From the NCBI GenBank assembly GCA_017617315.1, contig JAFZWM010000022.1:42562-106561 (forward strand): a stretch of 64,000 nucleotides of DNA, read 5' to 3'. Both the position numbers and the translations under genes were made by a program. The stretch comes from Bacteroidaceae bacterium. GTDB lineage: Bacteria; Bacteroidota; Bacteroidia; Bacteroidales; Bacteroidaceae. The notes beneath the pieces were generated by a model. It had not been told where the DNA came from, searched no databases, and was given only the letters and a program-made list of their open reading frames with translations. Of this stretch, positions 7,822 through 15,585 are shown piece by piece. Position 1 is the first letter of the stretch. Every line of letters begins with the position of its first letter.

Positions 7822-8766
7822 ATGTATGATAAGGTGAAACTATGGATTGATAGGACAATAGTTGGGGAGCATTTCCCCACTATTGTAAACTATCTGGATG
7901 ATGCAAATACCCAGATAAACCATCAGACAGGAGAGGTTAAGACATTTGGCTGCTTGAATGGCTTGAAAGTTTCTGTCTTTGCTGGTGGCTTGTATGTGGT
8001 GGGGAGTTTGCCCAAATATCTGTATGGTAGCAATGTTTATTCTTTGGATAGACATACAACAGCTAAAGCATTTGAAAAGTTGGAAGATGCTTTGCACGTT
8101 ACTATCGGGAAAGCATCTGTTACAGGTGTGGAGTTTGGTACAAACTTTCTAATGAAGCACCAAGTACCAAATTATCTTGTTAAGTTGGGAAATATGCCAA
8201 GGTTGAGCAGATACCACTTTGAGCCATCAACCTTGTATTATAAGGGAACAGGCAAGCAACAGCCCAAAGTATATGCTTTCTATGATAAGAAGGTTGAAGC
8301 GACAACTAAAGGCATGGCTTTTCCAGAGGACTTGAAGGGGGCAAATATGTTAAGATATGAGATGAGGCTAAACGGCAGACTGCCACAACAATTGAGAGTG
8401 GCAGAGGTTACAGCCTCAACATTAACACAAGCCCCCTTTTACAAGATGATGGTTAAACGCTATCAAGATAGTTACTTTTCAATATCCAAACAGAACAGTA
8501 TCAAAACAAACGTTATGAGTGAAATAAAGACTGTTTCAGACGCTTTTAATGTGTTTGTGGCAAGATTGATAAGCCAATCAGACCAAACCCAAATAAGCGG
8601 TTTCCTTGATGAATTAAAAGAGGCTGGTGTGTTTGAGGACAGAAAAAACTACAGCCGTTTAAAGAAGAAAATACAGGAAATTGCTACAAAAGCAAATATC
8701 ACCGTAACAGATGAGTTGATGAGAGAGCTGGATGATGAAATTAAAAATTGTGGTGCTTATGTTTAA
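7822..8766 (+). CDS. phage/plasmid replication protein, II/X-like
   Basis: The 314-residue protein begins MYDKVKLWIDR and contains PKVYAFYDKKVE and MLRYEMRLNG, resembling the opening and the core strands of the filamentous-phage gene II / plasmid replication initiator family, which nicks the double-stranded origin and starts rolling-circle replication. Length fits smaller members. I could not assign the nicking tyrosine with certainty. If correct, the element can replicate as a circle after excision. The gene sits in the middle of the second operon. Confidence 0.6.
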   Translation: MYDKVKLWIDRTIVGEHFPTIVNYLDDANTQINHQTGEVKTFGCLNGLKVSVFAGGLYVVGSLPKYLYGSNVYSLDRHTTAKAFEKLEDALHVTIGKASVTGVEFGTNFLMKHQVPNYLVKLGNMPRLSRYHFEPSTLYYKGTGKQQPKVYAFYDKKVEATTKGMAFPEDLKGANMLRYEMRLNGRLPQQLRVAEVTASTLTQAPFYKMMVKRYQDSYFSISKQNSIKTNVMSEIKTVSDAFNVFVARLISQSDQTQISGFLDELKEAGVFEDRKNYSRLKKKIQEIATKANITVTDELMRELDDEIKNCGAYV

Positions 8767-8847
8767 GTGGTGTTTTGCAAACAGCATTTTTACAAATTTT
8801 ACACATAAAAAATGTATTTTTTTTGTAAACAACAAGAAAAAACAAAA

Positions 8848-9153
8848 ATGAAGGGACATACAAACAACCCTAACGGCAGACCCAAGGGGAAGCCCAACAA
8901 GATAACAGGCGACTTGAAGAAGTTTCTGAAAACCGTTATCGACAATAACCAAAGACAGATAAACAAGGATTTAAAGGCACTAAATCCAAAAGACCGTCTT
9001 TTAATCCTTGAAAAGTTCATGTCTTATGTTGTGCCAAAGCAGCAACAACAGCAAGTAATAGATTTCAGCCACATAACGGATGCACAATTGAATGATGTTA
9101 TAGAGGGCTTGACAGAAAACATTAACGAGAACGAGCAGAACGATGAAGTATAA
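8848..9153 (+). CDS. small GRPKG-type hypothetical protein
   Basis: I place the start at the ATG at 8848 (101 residues) because the protein then opens MKGHTNNPNGRPKGKPNK, a basic lead-in common in small proteins of Bacteroidales phages and elements; an in-frame ATG at 8812 would add 12 residues of unrelated sequence. The body reads LKKFLKTVIDN, then LNPKDRLLILEKFMSYVVPKQ, then a glutamine run and an acidic tail. The pattern recalls terminase-small-subunit-like or nucleoid-type proteins, but function is unknown. Overlaps the next gene by 11 bp. Confidence 0.65.
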   Translation: MKGHTNNPNGRPKGKPNKITGDLKKFLKTVIDNNQRQINKDLKALNPKDRLLILEKFMSYVVPKQQQQQVIDFSHITDAQLNDVIEGLTENINENEQNDEV

Positions 9154-9370
9154 ACTGACAAGGGATGACAAGATAATCCTTTTGAACGCTTTGAAGAGCG
9201 GAGAAATAGAAGAACATATTTTGTGGGAGTGGGGACATAATGCAATGCACCAAGCCACAGAAGAAGAGATTAATGAAGAGATAGACAAAATTTATAAAAT
9301 AGACAATGGCGAGAGATGTTGCAAAAGGATGCAACGGTTAGGCTTTTGCCCATACGTTAAGCCGACATAA
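9143..9370 (+). CDS. small hypothetical protein, last gene of the element
   Basis: A 75-residue charged protein, unrecognised. It contains EEINEEIDKIYKI, likely helical, and a C-terminal CCKRMQRLGFCPY with three cysteines. It overlaps the previous gene and is followed within 10 nt by a terminator, so it closes the operon. Confidence 0.55.
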   Translation: MKYKLTRDDKIILLNALKSGEIEEHILWEWGHNAMHQATEEEINEEIDKIYKIDNGERCCKRMQRLGFCPYVKPT

Positions 9371-9380
9371 GAAATATTAT

Positions 9381-9425
9381 AGCAGAGAGTCTCAATTTTA
9401 GTGTTGAGGCTTTCTGCTTTTCTAA
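9381..9425 (+). terminator. terminator of the element's replication operon
   Basis: AGCAGAGAGTCTCAA pairs with TTGAGGCTTTCTGCT (two G-U pairs) around an 8-nt loop, followed by TTTTCT. Confidence 0.7.
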
Positions 9426-9587
9426 AGTAGAATGTATTAGTTTTTGTGAATTTTAGAATACAATACAGATAGAATTTTATACCTTATTTTTAGAGGCAAA
9501 AGTTATAGTTGTGTTCTTTTTGGCTACCCTTTGGCTACCTGTAAAATTTAAAACTATTGATAATCAATGGTATAGTATTATATTATA
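9426..9587 (+). other. right-end regulatory region of the element
   Basis: No gene was found here. It holds the right arm-type site and TATTGATAATC at 9555-9565, the exact reverse complement of GATTATCAATA at 4459-4469 near the left end. Together these look like the recombinase-binding region of attR. Confidence 0.55.
9517..9539 (+). repeat. right arm-type site (paired GGCTACC)
   Basis: Identical over 23 nt, and in the same orientation, to 4524-4546 near the left end. Confidence 0.65.
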
Positions 9588-9605
9588 ATTCCCCTCGGGG
9601 GTACA
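9588..9605 (+). repeat. attR: second copy of the tRNA-Arg 3' end
   Basis: The 18-bp repeat matches 4400-4417 exactly. Upstream sequence does not continue the cloverleaf, so this is only the att core left by integration. Confidence 0.9.
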
Positions 9606-9648
9606 AAAGGCAGATTGAAAACCGTTCGGTTTTCGGTCTGCCTTTTTG
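9606..9648 (+). terminator. original terminator of the tRNA-Arg gene, displaced by integration
   Basis: AAAGGCAGATTGAAAACCG and its near reverse complement CGGTTTTCGGTCTGCCTTTT form a long hairpin with a T tail, directly after attR. Before integration it would have followed the tRNA gene. Confidence 0.75.
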
Positions 9649-9851
9649 TTTGACAGGCTTTCAATATTGACAGAAATCGGTGTATCTTCTGTTAAAATCT
9701 GTTAAATAAGAGATTTTATAGACGAAATTCGTAATTCTGAGATTAAACTATGTTGTAAATATAATTTACTTTTTTGTCTAAATATAATCGGATATTGTAT
9801 GTTTTACAATAAGAAGTTGGCTTTTGAGGTTGTATGATTCTTTTTTTTTCT
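9649..9851 (+). other. AT-rich intergenic stretch
   Basis: No coding sequence, RNA gene or clear repeat was recognised between the displaced terminator and the receptor promoter. Confidence 0.5.
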
Positions 9852-9859
9852 TATTTTTG
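9852..9859 (+). promoter_or_regulatory. receptor gene promoter -7 element
   Basis: TATTTTTG matches TAnnTTTG and lies downstream of an in-frame ATG at 9834, which argues for translation from 9906. Confidence 0.55.
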
Positions 9860-9905
9860 CGACACGAAATATGTTTTTAACAGGAGAGTAATATTATCAG
9901 TAACA

Positions 9906-12374
9906 ATGAAAAGAGTTTTAATTCTACTAATTTTGGTAGAAGCCGCAATAAATAATATTGTGGCGGGTAATGTGAGGGGAAAGGTAGTAGACAAGGCTAA
10001 GCAACCGATAGAGTTCGTAAATCTTAGCGTTTACAAAAAAGGACAGAACACCCTCATTAAAGGTACAATCTCTGATCTTGAAGGTCATTTCAACATCGAT
10101 GGATTGGGCGACGGAACATACACTCTGAGTGTTTCGTATATGGGTTATGTAAGCGTGAACCGTGAATTCACTCTGTCTGCACAGAACAACCATAGCGTAA
10201 ACCTTCACAGCATCATTCTGCAAGAAGACAGCAAGACATTGCAAGAAGTAAATGTAGTGGCACAGAAGAGCTCGATGAAGCTCGACATCGACAAGAAGGT
10301 TTTCAATCTCGACCAGAACCTTGCTGCCGTTGGTGGCTCTGCAAGCGAGGCGTTGGAGACAATCCCGTCGGTCGAGGTGGATTCGGAAGGAAACGTATCG
10401 CTGCGCGGAAGCCAGAGCGTTACAATCTGGATTAACGGCAAGGCGCAGGGAATGACAAGCGACAACCGAGGCGACATCCTTCAGCAGATGCCGGCCGAGA
10501 GCATTGAGAAGATTGAGGTCATCACAAATCCGTCTTCAAAGTACAGTCCTGAAGGAAGTGCCGGAATCATCAACATTATTCTGAAGCGCGACCGCAAAGC
10601 CGGATATTACGGCGGCGTAAAGGCAAGCGGCCTGAGCACGGGCGGCGGCCGTCTGGGAGCAAACATCAACTACAGTAGCGGCGTGTTCGATGCTTATGCG
10701 AATGTTGGCTACGGACATCGCGTTCACAAGAACGGAACAGTTTCAAACCGTACATATCTTGATGGCAACGGCAATCAGACAGGTTTCCTTAATTCAGACT
10801 CGAAAGGAAAGAACATCGGCAACAACGTCTTCATGCGTGCCGGATTCACTTGGCATTTCACTAAGAAAGACGATATCAGCTTCGGCTATATGGGAATGTT
10901 CGGTCATGGCCATCGCCGCACCAACATCGACTATATCGGAAGCGAGTACACTCGCGACCGCTTCACTCACAACATAAGCGATATGAATATGAACCACTTC
11001 GATTTCGGCTACCGCCACGAGTGGAAGACAAGTCACACACTCGATTTCAACGTGAGTCGCAGCGGTTTCAACTCTGATATGGAAACTTCGTACACTCAGA
11101 ATACGCAGTTCGTAGGCGGCGATAAGGTTAGTAGCCTTCAGTCTCAGGACACAAAGATAAATCCAAAGAGCTGGGAGATAAAACTTGACTACGAGCAGCC
11201 GATAGGAAGCGCTGGCAAGATTGAGGCTGGATACAACGGTCGTCTTTCGAAAGAGAACAGCCCTGTATTTACATATTCAGACTTGGCTAAGACAGATATC
11301 ATCAAGAGCCTTTACAACCGATTTGTCTACAATCAGGACATACATGCCGTATATGCAAACTTCCAGAGCCGCATAGGCGAGAAGTTCGGCTATCAGCTTG
11401 GCTTGAGAGGCGAGTATTGGAAGGTTGATGCAGAGAGCCGAAGCTACGAGCAGGAGTTCCAGAATGTTGAGCCTACACGATTCAAGAAAGACTATTTCGC
11501 GTTGTTCCCAACGGCATTCCTGAGCTATCAGCTGCCGCACAATCAGGAGTTGCAGGTTAATTACACTCGCCGTCTGAGCCGTCCTTGGGGCGGACAGATG
11601 AACTCGTTCAAGAACATCAGCGACTCTACAAACATTTCTTATGGAAATCCGCAGCTTACTCCGGAGTACACAAATTCGTTCGAGTTGAACTACATCAAGA
11701 ACTGGGAGGCTCACACGCTGTCGTTCTCGGGATATTATCGTCCAACAACCGATGTCATCCAGAACATTAGCTACGTTCTTGATGGAATCAGATACTCAAC
11801 AAACGAGAACATCGCCAAGTCGCTGAGCTCGGGTGTCGAAATCATCAGCAAGAACAAATTGTTCAAGATTCTCGACCTTACAACGACTCTGAACCTTTTC
11901 TACTATAAGCTCGATGGCGGCAACTTCAACTATGTCCTCGACAACGGAATGCCGCAGACAGTAACGGTTCTGAGCGACGATAACTTCTCGTGGAACGCAC
12001 AGATGATGGCAAGCTTCATGCTGCCTTACAGCATATCGTTCCAGGCAACAGGCCGATATGATGCCGAGAGAGTTATTACTCAGGGTAAGAGAAAGGCAAG
12101 CTACATGCTCGACCTTGGATTGCGCAAGACATTCTTCGACAAGAAATTCACTATTGCAATCAATGCCCGCGACCTTCTTGACAGCCGAAAGATGCGCAGC
12201 ATCACAAGCGGAAACGGCTACACTCAGGATTCGGAGAGCTGGCGTGGCGGACGACGCTTCATGATTCAGCTAAGCTACAGCTTCGGAAACATGCGTGCAA
12301 AGGCAAAGAAAGGCAAGCCGCAGCCAGATGGCTCTGAGGGTCAGCCAGATTACAATGGAAACATTGAAGATTAA
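9906..12374 (+). CDS. TonB-dependent-type outer-membrane receptor (non-SusC)
   Basis: From the ATG at 9906 the protein has 822 residues, beginning with the signal peptide MKRVLILLILVEAAIN. A carboxypeptidase-regulatory-like domain follows (VRGKVVDKAKQPIEFVNLSV), then a plug with LRGSQSVTIWINGKA and IEKIEVITNPSSKY, and a long outer-membrane beta-barrel ending in an aromatic strand (FMIQLSYSF) before a basic tail. This is the outer-membrane beta-barrel family of receptors that import unknown ligands. It lacks a SusD partner. An earlier in-frame ATG (9834) precedes the promoter element and was rejected. It appears monocistronic. Confidence 0.88.
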   Translation: MKRVLILLILVEAAINNIVAGNVRGKVVDKAKQPIEFVNLSVYKKGQNTLIKGTISDLEGHFNIDGLGDGTYTLSVSYMGYVSVNREFTLSAQNNHSVNLHSIILQEDSKTLQEVNVVAQKSSMKLDIDKKVFNLDQNLAAVGGSASEALETIPSVEVDSEGNVSLRGSQSVTIWINGKAQGMTSDNRGDILQQMPAESIEKIEVITNPSSKYSPEGSAGIINIILKRDRKAGYYGGVKASGLSTGGGRLGANINYSSGVFDAYANVGYGHRVHKNGTVSNRTYLDGNGNQTGFLNSDSKGKNIGNNVFMRAGFTWHFTKKDDISFGYMGMFGHGHRRTNIDYIGSEYTRDRFTHNISDMNMNHFDFGYRHEWKTSHTLDFNVSRSGFNSDMETSYTQNTQFVGGDKVSSLQSQDTKINPKSWEIKLDYEQPIGSAGKIEAGYNGRLSKENSPVFTYSDLAKTDIIKSLYNRFVYNQDIHAVYANFQSRIGEKFGYQLGLRGEYWKVDAESRSYEQEFQNVEPTRFKKDYFALFPTAFLSYQLPHNQELQVNYTRRLSRPWGGQMNSFKNISDSTNISYGNPQLTPEYTNSFELNYIKNWEAHTLSFSGYYRPTTDVIQNISYVLDGIRYSTNENIAKSLSSGVEIISKNKLFKILDLTTTLNLFYYKLDGGNFNYVLDNGMPQTVTVLSDDNFSWNAQMMASFMLPYSISFQATGRYDAERVITQGKRKASYMLDLGLRKTFFDKKFTIAINARDLLDSRKMRSITSGNGYTQDSESWRGGRRFMIQLSYSFGNMRAKAKKGKPQPDGSEGQPDYNGNIED

Positions 12375-12410
12375 AACATGAATAAAATGTAAGTAAACAT
12401 ACGAAAAACG

Positions 12411-12441
12411 GGACGCTTTTATAAGAAAAGCGTCCTTTTTT
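12411..12441 (+). terminator. terminator after the receptor gene
   Basis: GGACGCTTTT pairs with AAAAGCGTCC across a 5-nt loop and is followed by six T residues. Confidence 0.85.
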
Positions 12442-12556
12442 GTTGAATAATGAAAGATTATGCTATAAAACATTTTGTTAAGTCGAAAAACTTTGCGATT
12501 TTTGCAAAATAATTTAGATGTGTACTAATAAATTTAGTAAACCAAAGATCAAAAAT

Positions 12557-14401
12557 ATGGCAGAAAATTTGGAAATTAAGGAGCTTGACAGCGTAGCTGT
12601 TCGCTTCTCGGGAGATTCTGGCGACGGAATGCAGTTGGCCGGAAACATCTTCTCTACGGTTTCAGCAACTGTAGGTAACAGTATCAGTACCTTCCCTGAC
12701 TATCCGGCAGATATCCGCGCTCCGCAAGGCTCGCTCACTGGCGTATCTGGCTTTCAGGTAAATATCGGTGCTGGCAAGGTTTATACTCCCGGCGACTTTT
12801 GTGATGTTTTGGTGGCAATGAATGCCGCTGCTTTGAAAACTCAGTACAAGTACGCTAAGCCAAATGCTACCATCATTATAGATACTGATTCTTTCCAGGA
12901 GAAGGATTTGGAGAAGGCTGCCTTCAAGACTCCTGACTATCTTGGCGAGATGGGCATCGATCCAGACCGCGTAATTGCCTGCAACATTACACAGATGGTT
13001 AAGGACTGTCTGGCAGATTCAGGCATGGACAACAAGTCGATGCTGAAGTGCCGTAACATGTTCGCTCTCGGACTTGTTTGCTGGCTGTTCAGCCGCGACC
13101 TCGACATCGCCTTCAACTTCCTGAAGGAGAAGTTTGCCAAGAAACCGGGTGTTGCCGAGGCAAACATCAAGGTAATTCAGGCTGGTTACGATTTCGGACA
13201 CAATACTCACAGCTCTGCTGCTAACGTTTATCGCATCGAGACAAAGGTTAAGGAGCCGGGCCGTTATATGGATATCACCGGAAACAAGGCTACGGCTTAC
13301 GGTTTCATCGCTGCTGCCGAGAAGGCAGGCTTGAAGCTTTATCTGGGTTCTTATCCTATCACTCCTGCAACCGACGTTCTTCACGAACTTTCTAAGCACA
13401 AGAGCCTTGGCGTAACAACCGTTCAGTGCGAGGATGAGATTGCCGGCTGTGCTTCGGCCGTTGGTGCATCTTTCGCTGGTGCTCTTGCCGTAACTTCAAC
13501 ATCAGGTCCTGGTATCTGTTTGAAGTCAGAGGCTATGAACCTTGCGGTTATCATGGAGCTTCCTCTTGTTGTTCTCGATGTTCAGCGTGGTGGTCCTGCA
13601 ACAGGTCTTCCAACAAAGAGCGAGCAGACAGACTTGCTTCAGTGCTTGTTTGGCCGTAACGGTGAGTCTCCGCTTCCTGTAATTGCAGCAACATCTCCAA
13701 CCGACTGTTTCGACGCTGCTTACAACGCTTGTAAGATTGCGCTCGAGCACATGACTCCGGTTGTTCTTCTTACTGATGCATACGTTGCAAACGGTTCTGG
13801 CGCGTTCAAGTTGCCTAACCTTGCAGAGTTCCCAGCAATCAACCCTCCATACGTTCCAGAGGAGCTGAAGGGCACATGGACTCCATACATGCGTGCCGAG
13901 AATGGTACTCGCTACTGGGCTGTTCCGGGTCGTGAGGGATTCCAGCACATCCTTGGAGGTCTTGAGAAGGACGACAAGACTGGTGCAATCTCAACAAACC
14001 CAGAGAACCACGATTTGATGACTCGCAAGCGTCAGGCTAAGATCAACAACATCGTTGTTCCTGACCTTGAGGTTATCGGCAACAAGGATGCAGAACTGCT
14101 TATCGTTGGCTTCGGTGGCACATACGGTCATCTTCGTGCTGCTATGGAAGAGATGAACGCAAGTGGAAAGAAGGTTGCTATGGCTCACTTCAAGTACATC
14201 AACCCACTTCCAAAGAATGCTTCAGAGGTTCTGAAGAAGTACAAGAAGGTTGTCGTTGCCGAGCAGAACATGGGTCAGCTTGCTGCATTCCTTCGCATGA
14301 AGGTAGATGGATTCGTTCCATATCAGTTCAACCAAGTAAAGGGTCAGCCTTTCGTTGTAAACGAGTTGGTTGAGGCCTTCACTGAAATCTATAACAAATA
14401 A
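12557..14401 (+). CDS. korA: 2-oxoacid:acceptor oxidoreductase, alpha subunit (gamma-alpha fusion)
   Basis: The enzyme pair oxidatively decarboxylates a 2-oxoacid (2-oxoglutarate in the Kor type) to an acyl-CoA and reduces ferredoxin. The N-terminal gamma-type domain carries RFSGDSGDGMQLAGN; from about residue 225 the pyrimidine-binding alpha domain begins (LYLGSYPITPATDVLHELS), with the C-terminal domain II after about 480. From this ATG (MAENLEIKEL) the protein has 614 residues; an ATG at 12518 would add 13 unrelated residues. It is 16 nt from korB. The substrate is inferred from family; a separate ferredoxin-like subunit is not encoded next door. Confidence 0.92.
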   Translation: MAENLEIKELDSVAVRFSGDSGDGMQLAGNIFSTVSATVGNSISTFPDYPADIRAPQGSLTGVSGFQVNIGAGKVYTPGDFCDVLVAMNAAALKTQYKYAKPNATIIIDTDSFQEKDLEKAAFKTPDYLGEMGIDPDRVIACNITQMVKDCLADSGMDNKSMLKCRNMFALGLVCWLFSRDLDIAFNFLKEKFAKKPGVAEANIKVIQAGYDFGHNTHSSAANVYRIETKVKEPGRYMDITGNKATAYGFIAAAEKAGLKLYLGSYPITPATDVLHELSKHKSLGVTTVQCEDEIAGCASAVGASFAGALAVTSTSGPGICLKSEAMNLAVIMELPLVVLDVQRGGPATGLPTKSEQTDLLQCLFGRNGESPLPVIAATSPTDCFDAAYNACKIALEHMTPVVLLTDAYVANGSGAFKLPNLAEFPAINPPYVPEELKGTWTPYMRAENGTRYWAVPGREGFQHILGGLEKDDKTGAISTNPENHDLMTRKRQAKINNIVVPDLEVIGNKDAELLIVGFGGTYGHLRAAMEEMNASGKKVAMAHFKYINPLPKNASEVLKKYKKVVVAEQNMGQLAAFLRMKVDGFVPYQFNQVKGQPFVVNELVEAFTEIYNK

Positions 14402-14417
14402 TTAAGACTTTACGATT

Positions 14418-15422
14418 ATGGCATATACAATTCAGGATTTTAAGAAGGGTCAGCCACGCTGGTGTCCGGGATGCGGCGACCACGCATTTCTTGCATCTCT
14501 TCAGAAGGCAATGGCTGAGATTGGTGTAGCACCATACGATACTGCGGTTATCTCTGGTATCGGTTGTTCAAGCCGTCTGCCACACTACATGGCTACTTAT
14601 GGCATGAATACAATTCACGGTCGTGCTGCTGCCATTGCAACAGGAGCAAAGGTTGCAAACTCAAAGCTTACTGTATGGCAGGTTAGTGGCGATGGCGATG
14701 GCTTGGCTATCGGTGGTAACCACTTTATCCACGCAAACCGTCGTAATATCGACCTTAACATGATTCTGTTGAACAACCGAATCTATGGTCTTACAAAAGG
14801 TCAGTATTCTCCAACATCTCCACGCGGATTCGTAAGTAAGTCATCTCCTTACGGAACTGTTGAGGATCCATTCCGCCCAGCCGAACTCTGCTTTGGTGCA
14901 CGCGGTCATTTCTTTGCTCGCGCCGTTGCCACAGATGCTGCTGCAACAGTCGACATCTTGAAGGCTGCTTACAACCACAAGGGTGCTGCCGTTTGCGAGA
15001 TTTTGCAGAACTGTGTTATCTTCAACAACGGAACACACGAGTCTGTCTACGACAAGGCTGGACGTGCAAAGAATGCCATCTATGTAAAGCACGGCGAGCC
15101 TCTAATCTTCGGCGAGAACCGCGAGTTCGGTCTTGTGCAGGAAGGTTTCGGCTTGAAGGTTGTTAAGATTGGCGAGAACGGCATTACCGAGAAGGATATT
15201 CTTGTTCACGATGCTCATTGCGAGGACAACACATTGCAGCTGAAGCTTGCTCTTATGGGCGACAACGACGGATTCCCTGTTGCTCTCGGTGTTATCCGCG
15301 ATGTTGATGCTCCTACATACAACGATGCAGTAGAGGCACAGATTGAGGAGGTTAAGGCCGCAAAGAAGTATCATAACTTTGCTGAACTTCTTGAGACAAA
15401 TGATATCTGGGAAGTAAAATAA
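14418..15422 (+). CDS. korB: 2-oxoacid:ferredoxin oxidoreductase, beta (TPP-binding) subunit
   Basis: The 334-residue beta subunit binds thiamine diphosphate and Mg. It shows WCPGCGDHAFL near the start, the GDGDGLAIGGNHFIHA thiamine diphosphate motif and NNRIYGLTKGQYSPTSP. Together with KorA it forms the catalytic unit of an anaerobic 2-oxoglutarate:ferredoxin oxidoreductase of the reductive or oxidative TCA branch. Co-transcribed with korA, with a terminator after it. Confidence 0.93.
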   Translation: MAYTIQDFKKGQPRWCPGCGDHAFLASLQKAMAEIGVAPYDTAVISGIGCSSRLPHYMATYGMNTIHGRAAAIATGAKVANSKLTVWQVSGDGDGLAIGGNHFIHANRRNIDLNMILLNNRIYGLTKGQYSPTSPRGFVSKSSPYGTVEDPFRPAELCFGARGHFFARAVATDAAATVDILKAAYNHKGAAVCEILQNCVIFNNGTHESVYDKAGRAKNAIYVKHGEPLIFGENREFGLVQEGFGLKVVKIGENGITEKDILVHDAHCEDNTLQLKLALMGDNDGFPVALGVIRDVDAPTYNDAVEAQIEEVKAAKKYHNFAELLETNDIWEVK

Positions 15423-15452
15423 TAAACCGAATCGGGATTTATGAAGATATGT

Positions 15453-15488
15453 GGCTTGGGGTGACATCTGTTGCCTCAAGCCCTTTTT
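15453..15488 (+). terminator. terminator after korB
   Basis: GGCTTGGGG pairs with CCTCAAGCC (one G-U) and is followed by CTTTTT. Confidence 0.75.
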
Positions 15489-15546
15489 ATTTATTAAAGG
15501 ATGTTAAAAATAGACTTTCAATAAGGTATAATAACCTTAAAATTCT

Positions 15547-15554
15547 TATATTTG
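15547..15554 (+). promoter_or_regulatory. pectate lyase promoter -7 element
   Basis: TATATTTG matches TAnnTTTG. Transcription would start at about 15561, placing the in-frame GTG at 15562 at the very 5' end and favouring the ATG at 15586. Confidence 0.6.
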
Positions 15555-15585
15555 CGAAATCGTGAAATATAAGAAATTTACTATT

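Larger units (their letters stand above)
4418..9605 (+). mobile_element. 5.2-kb integrative element in tRNA-Arg with phage II/X-like Rep
   Basis: The element occupies the DNA between two 18-bp copies of the tRNA 3' end (5,188 bp from repeat to repeat). Its base composition is clearly more AT-rich than the flanking genes. Gene order: tyrosine recombinase, unknown 290-aa protein, terminator, structured leader, HTH protein, unknown 180-aa protein, II/X-like replication protein, two small proteins, terminator. Near each end lies the same paired arm-type motif, plus an 11-bp inverted match. No relaxase, coupling protein, phage structural or packaging gene was seen, so it may be a replicating satellite, an integrative plasmid, or a cargo-free element mobilised in trans. 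Confidence 0.85.

Noticed and set aside
9588..9605. Second tRNA-Arg
   Set aside because: Only the 3' 18 bp are present; upstream sequence does not form D or anticodon arms, so it is the att core.
9906..12374. SusC-type glycan importer
   Set aside because: It lacks a SusD partner and belongs by sequence to the general outer-membrane beta-barrel receptor family.
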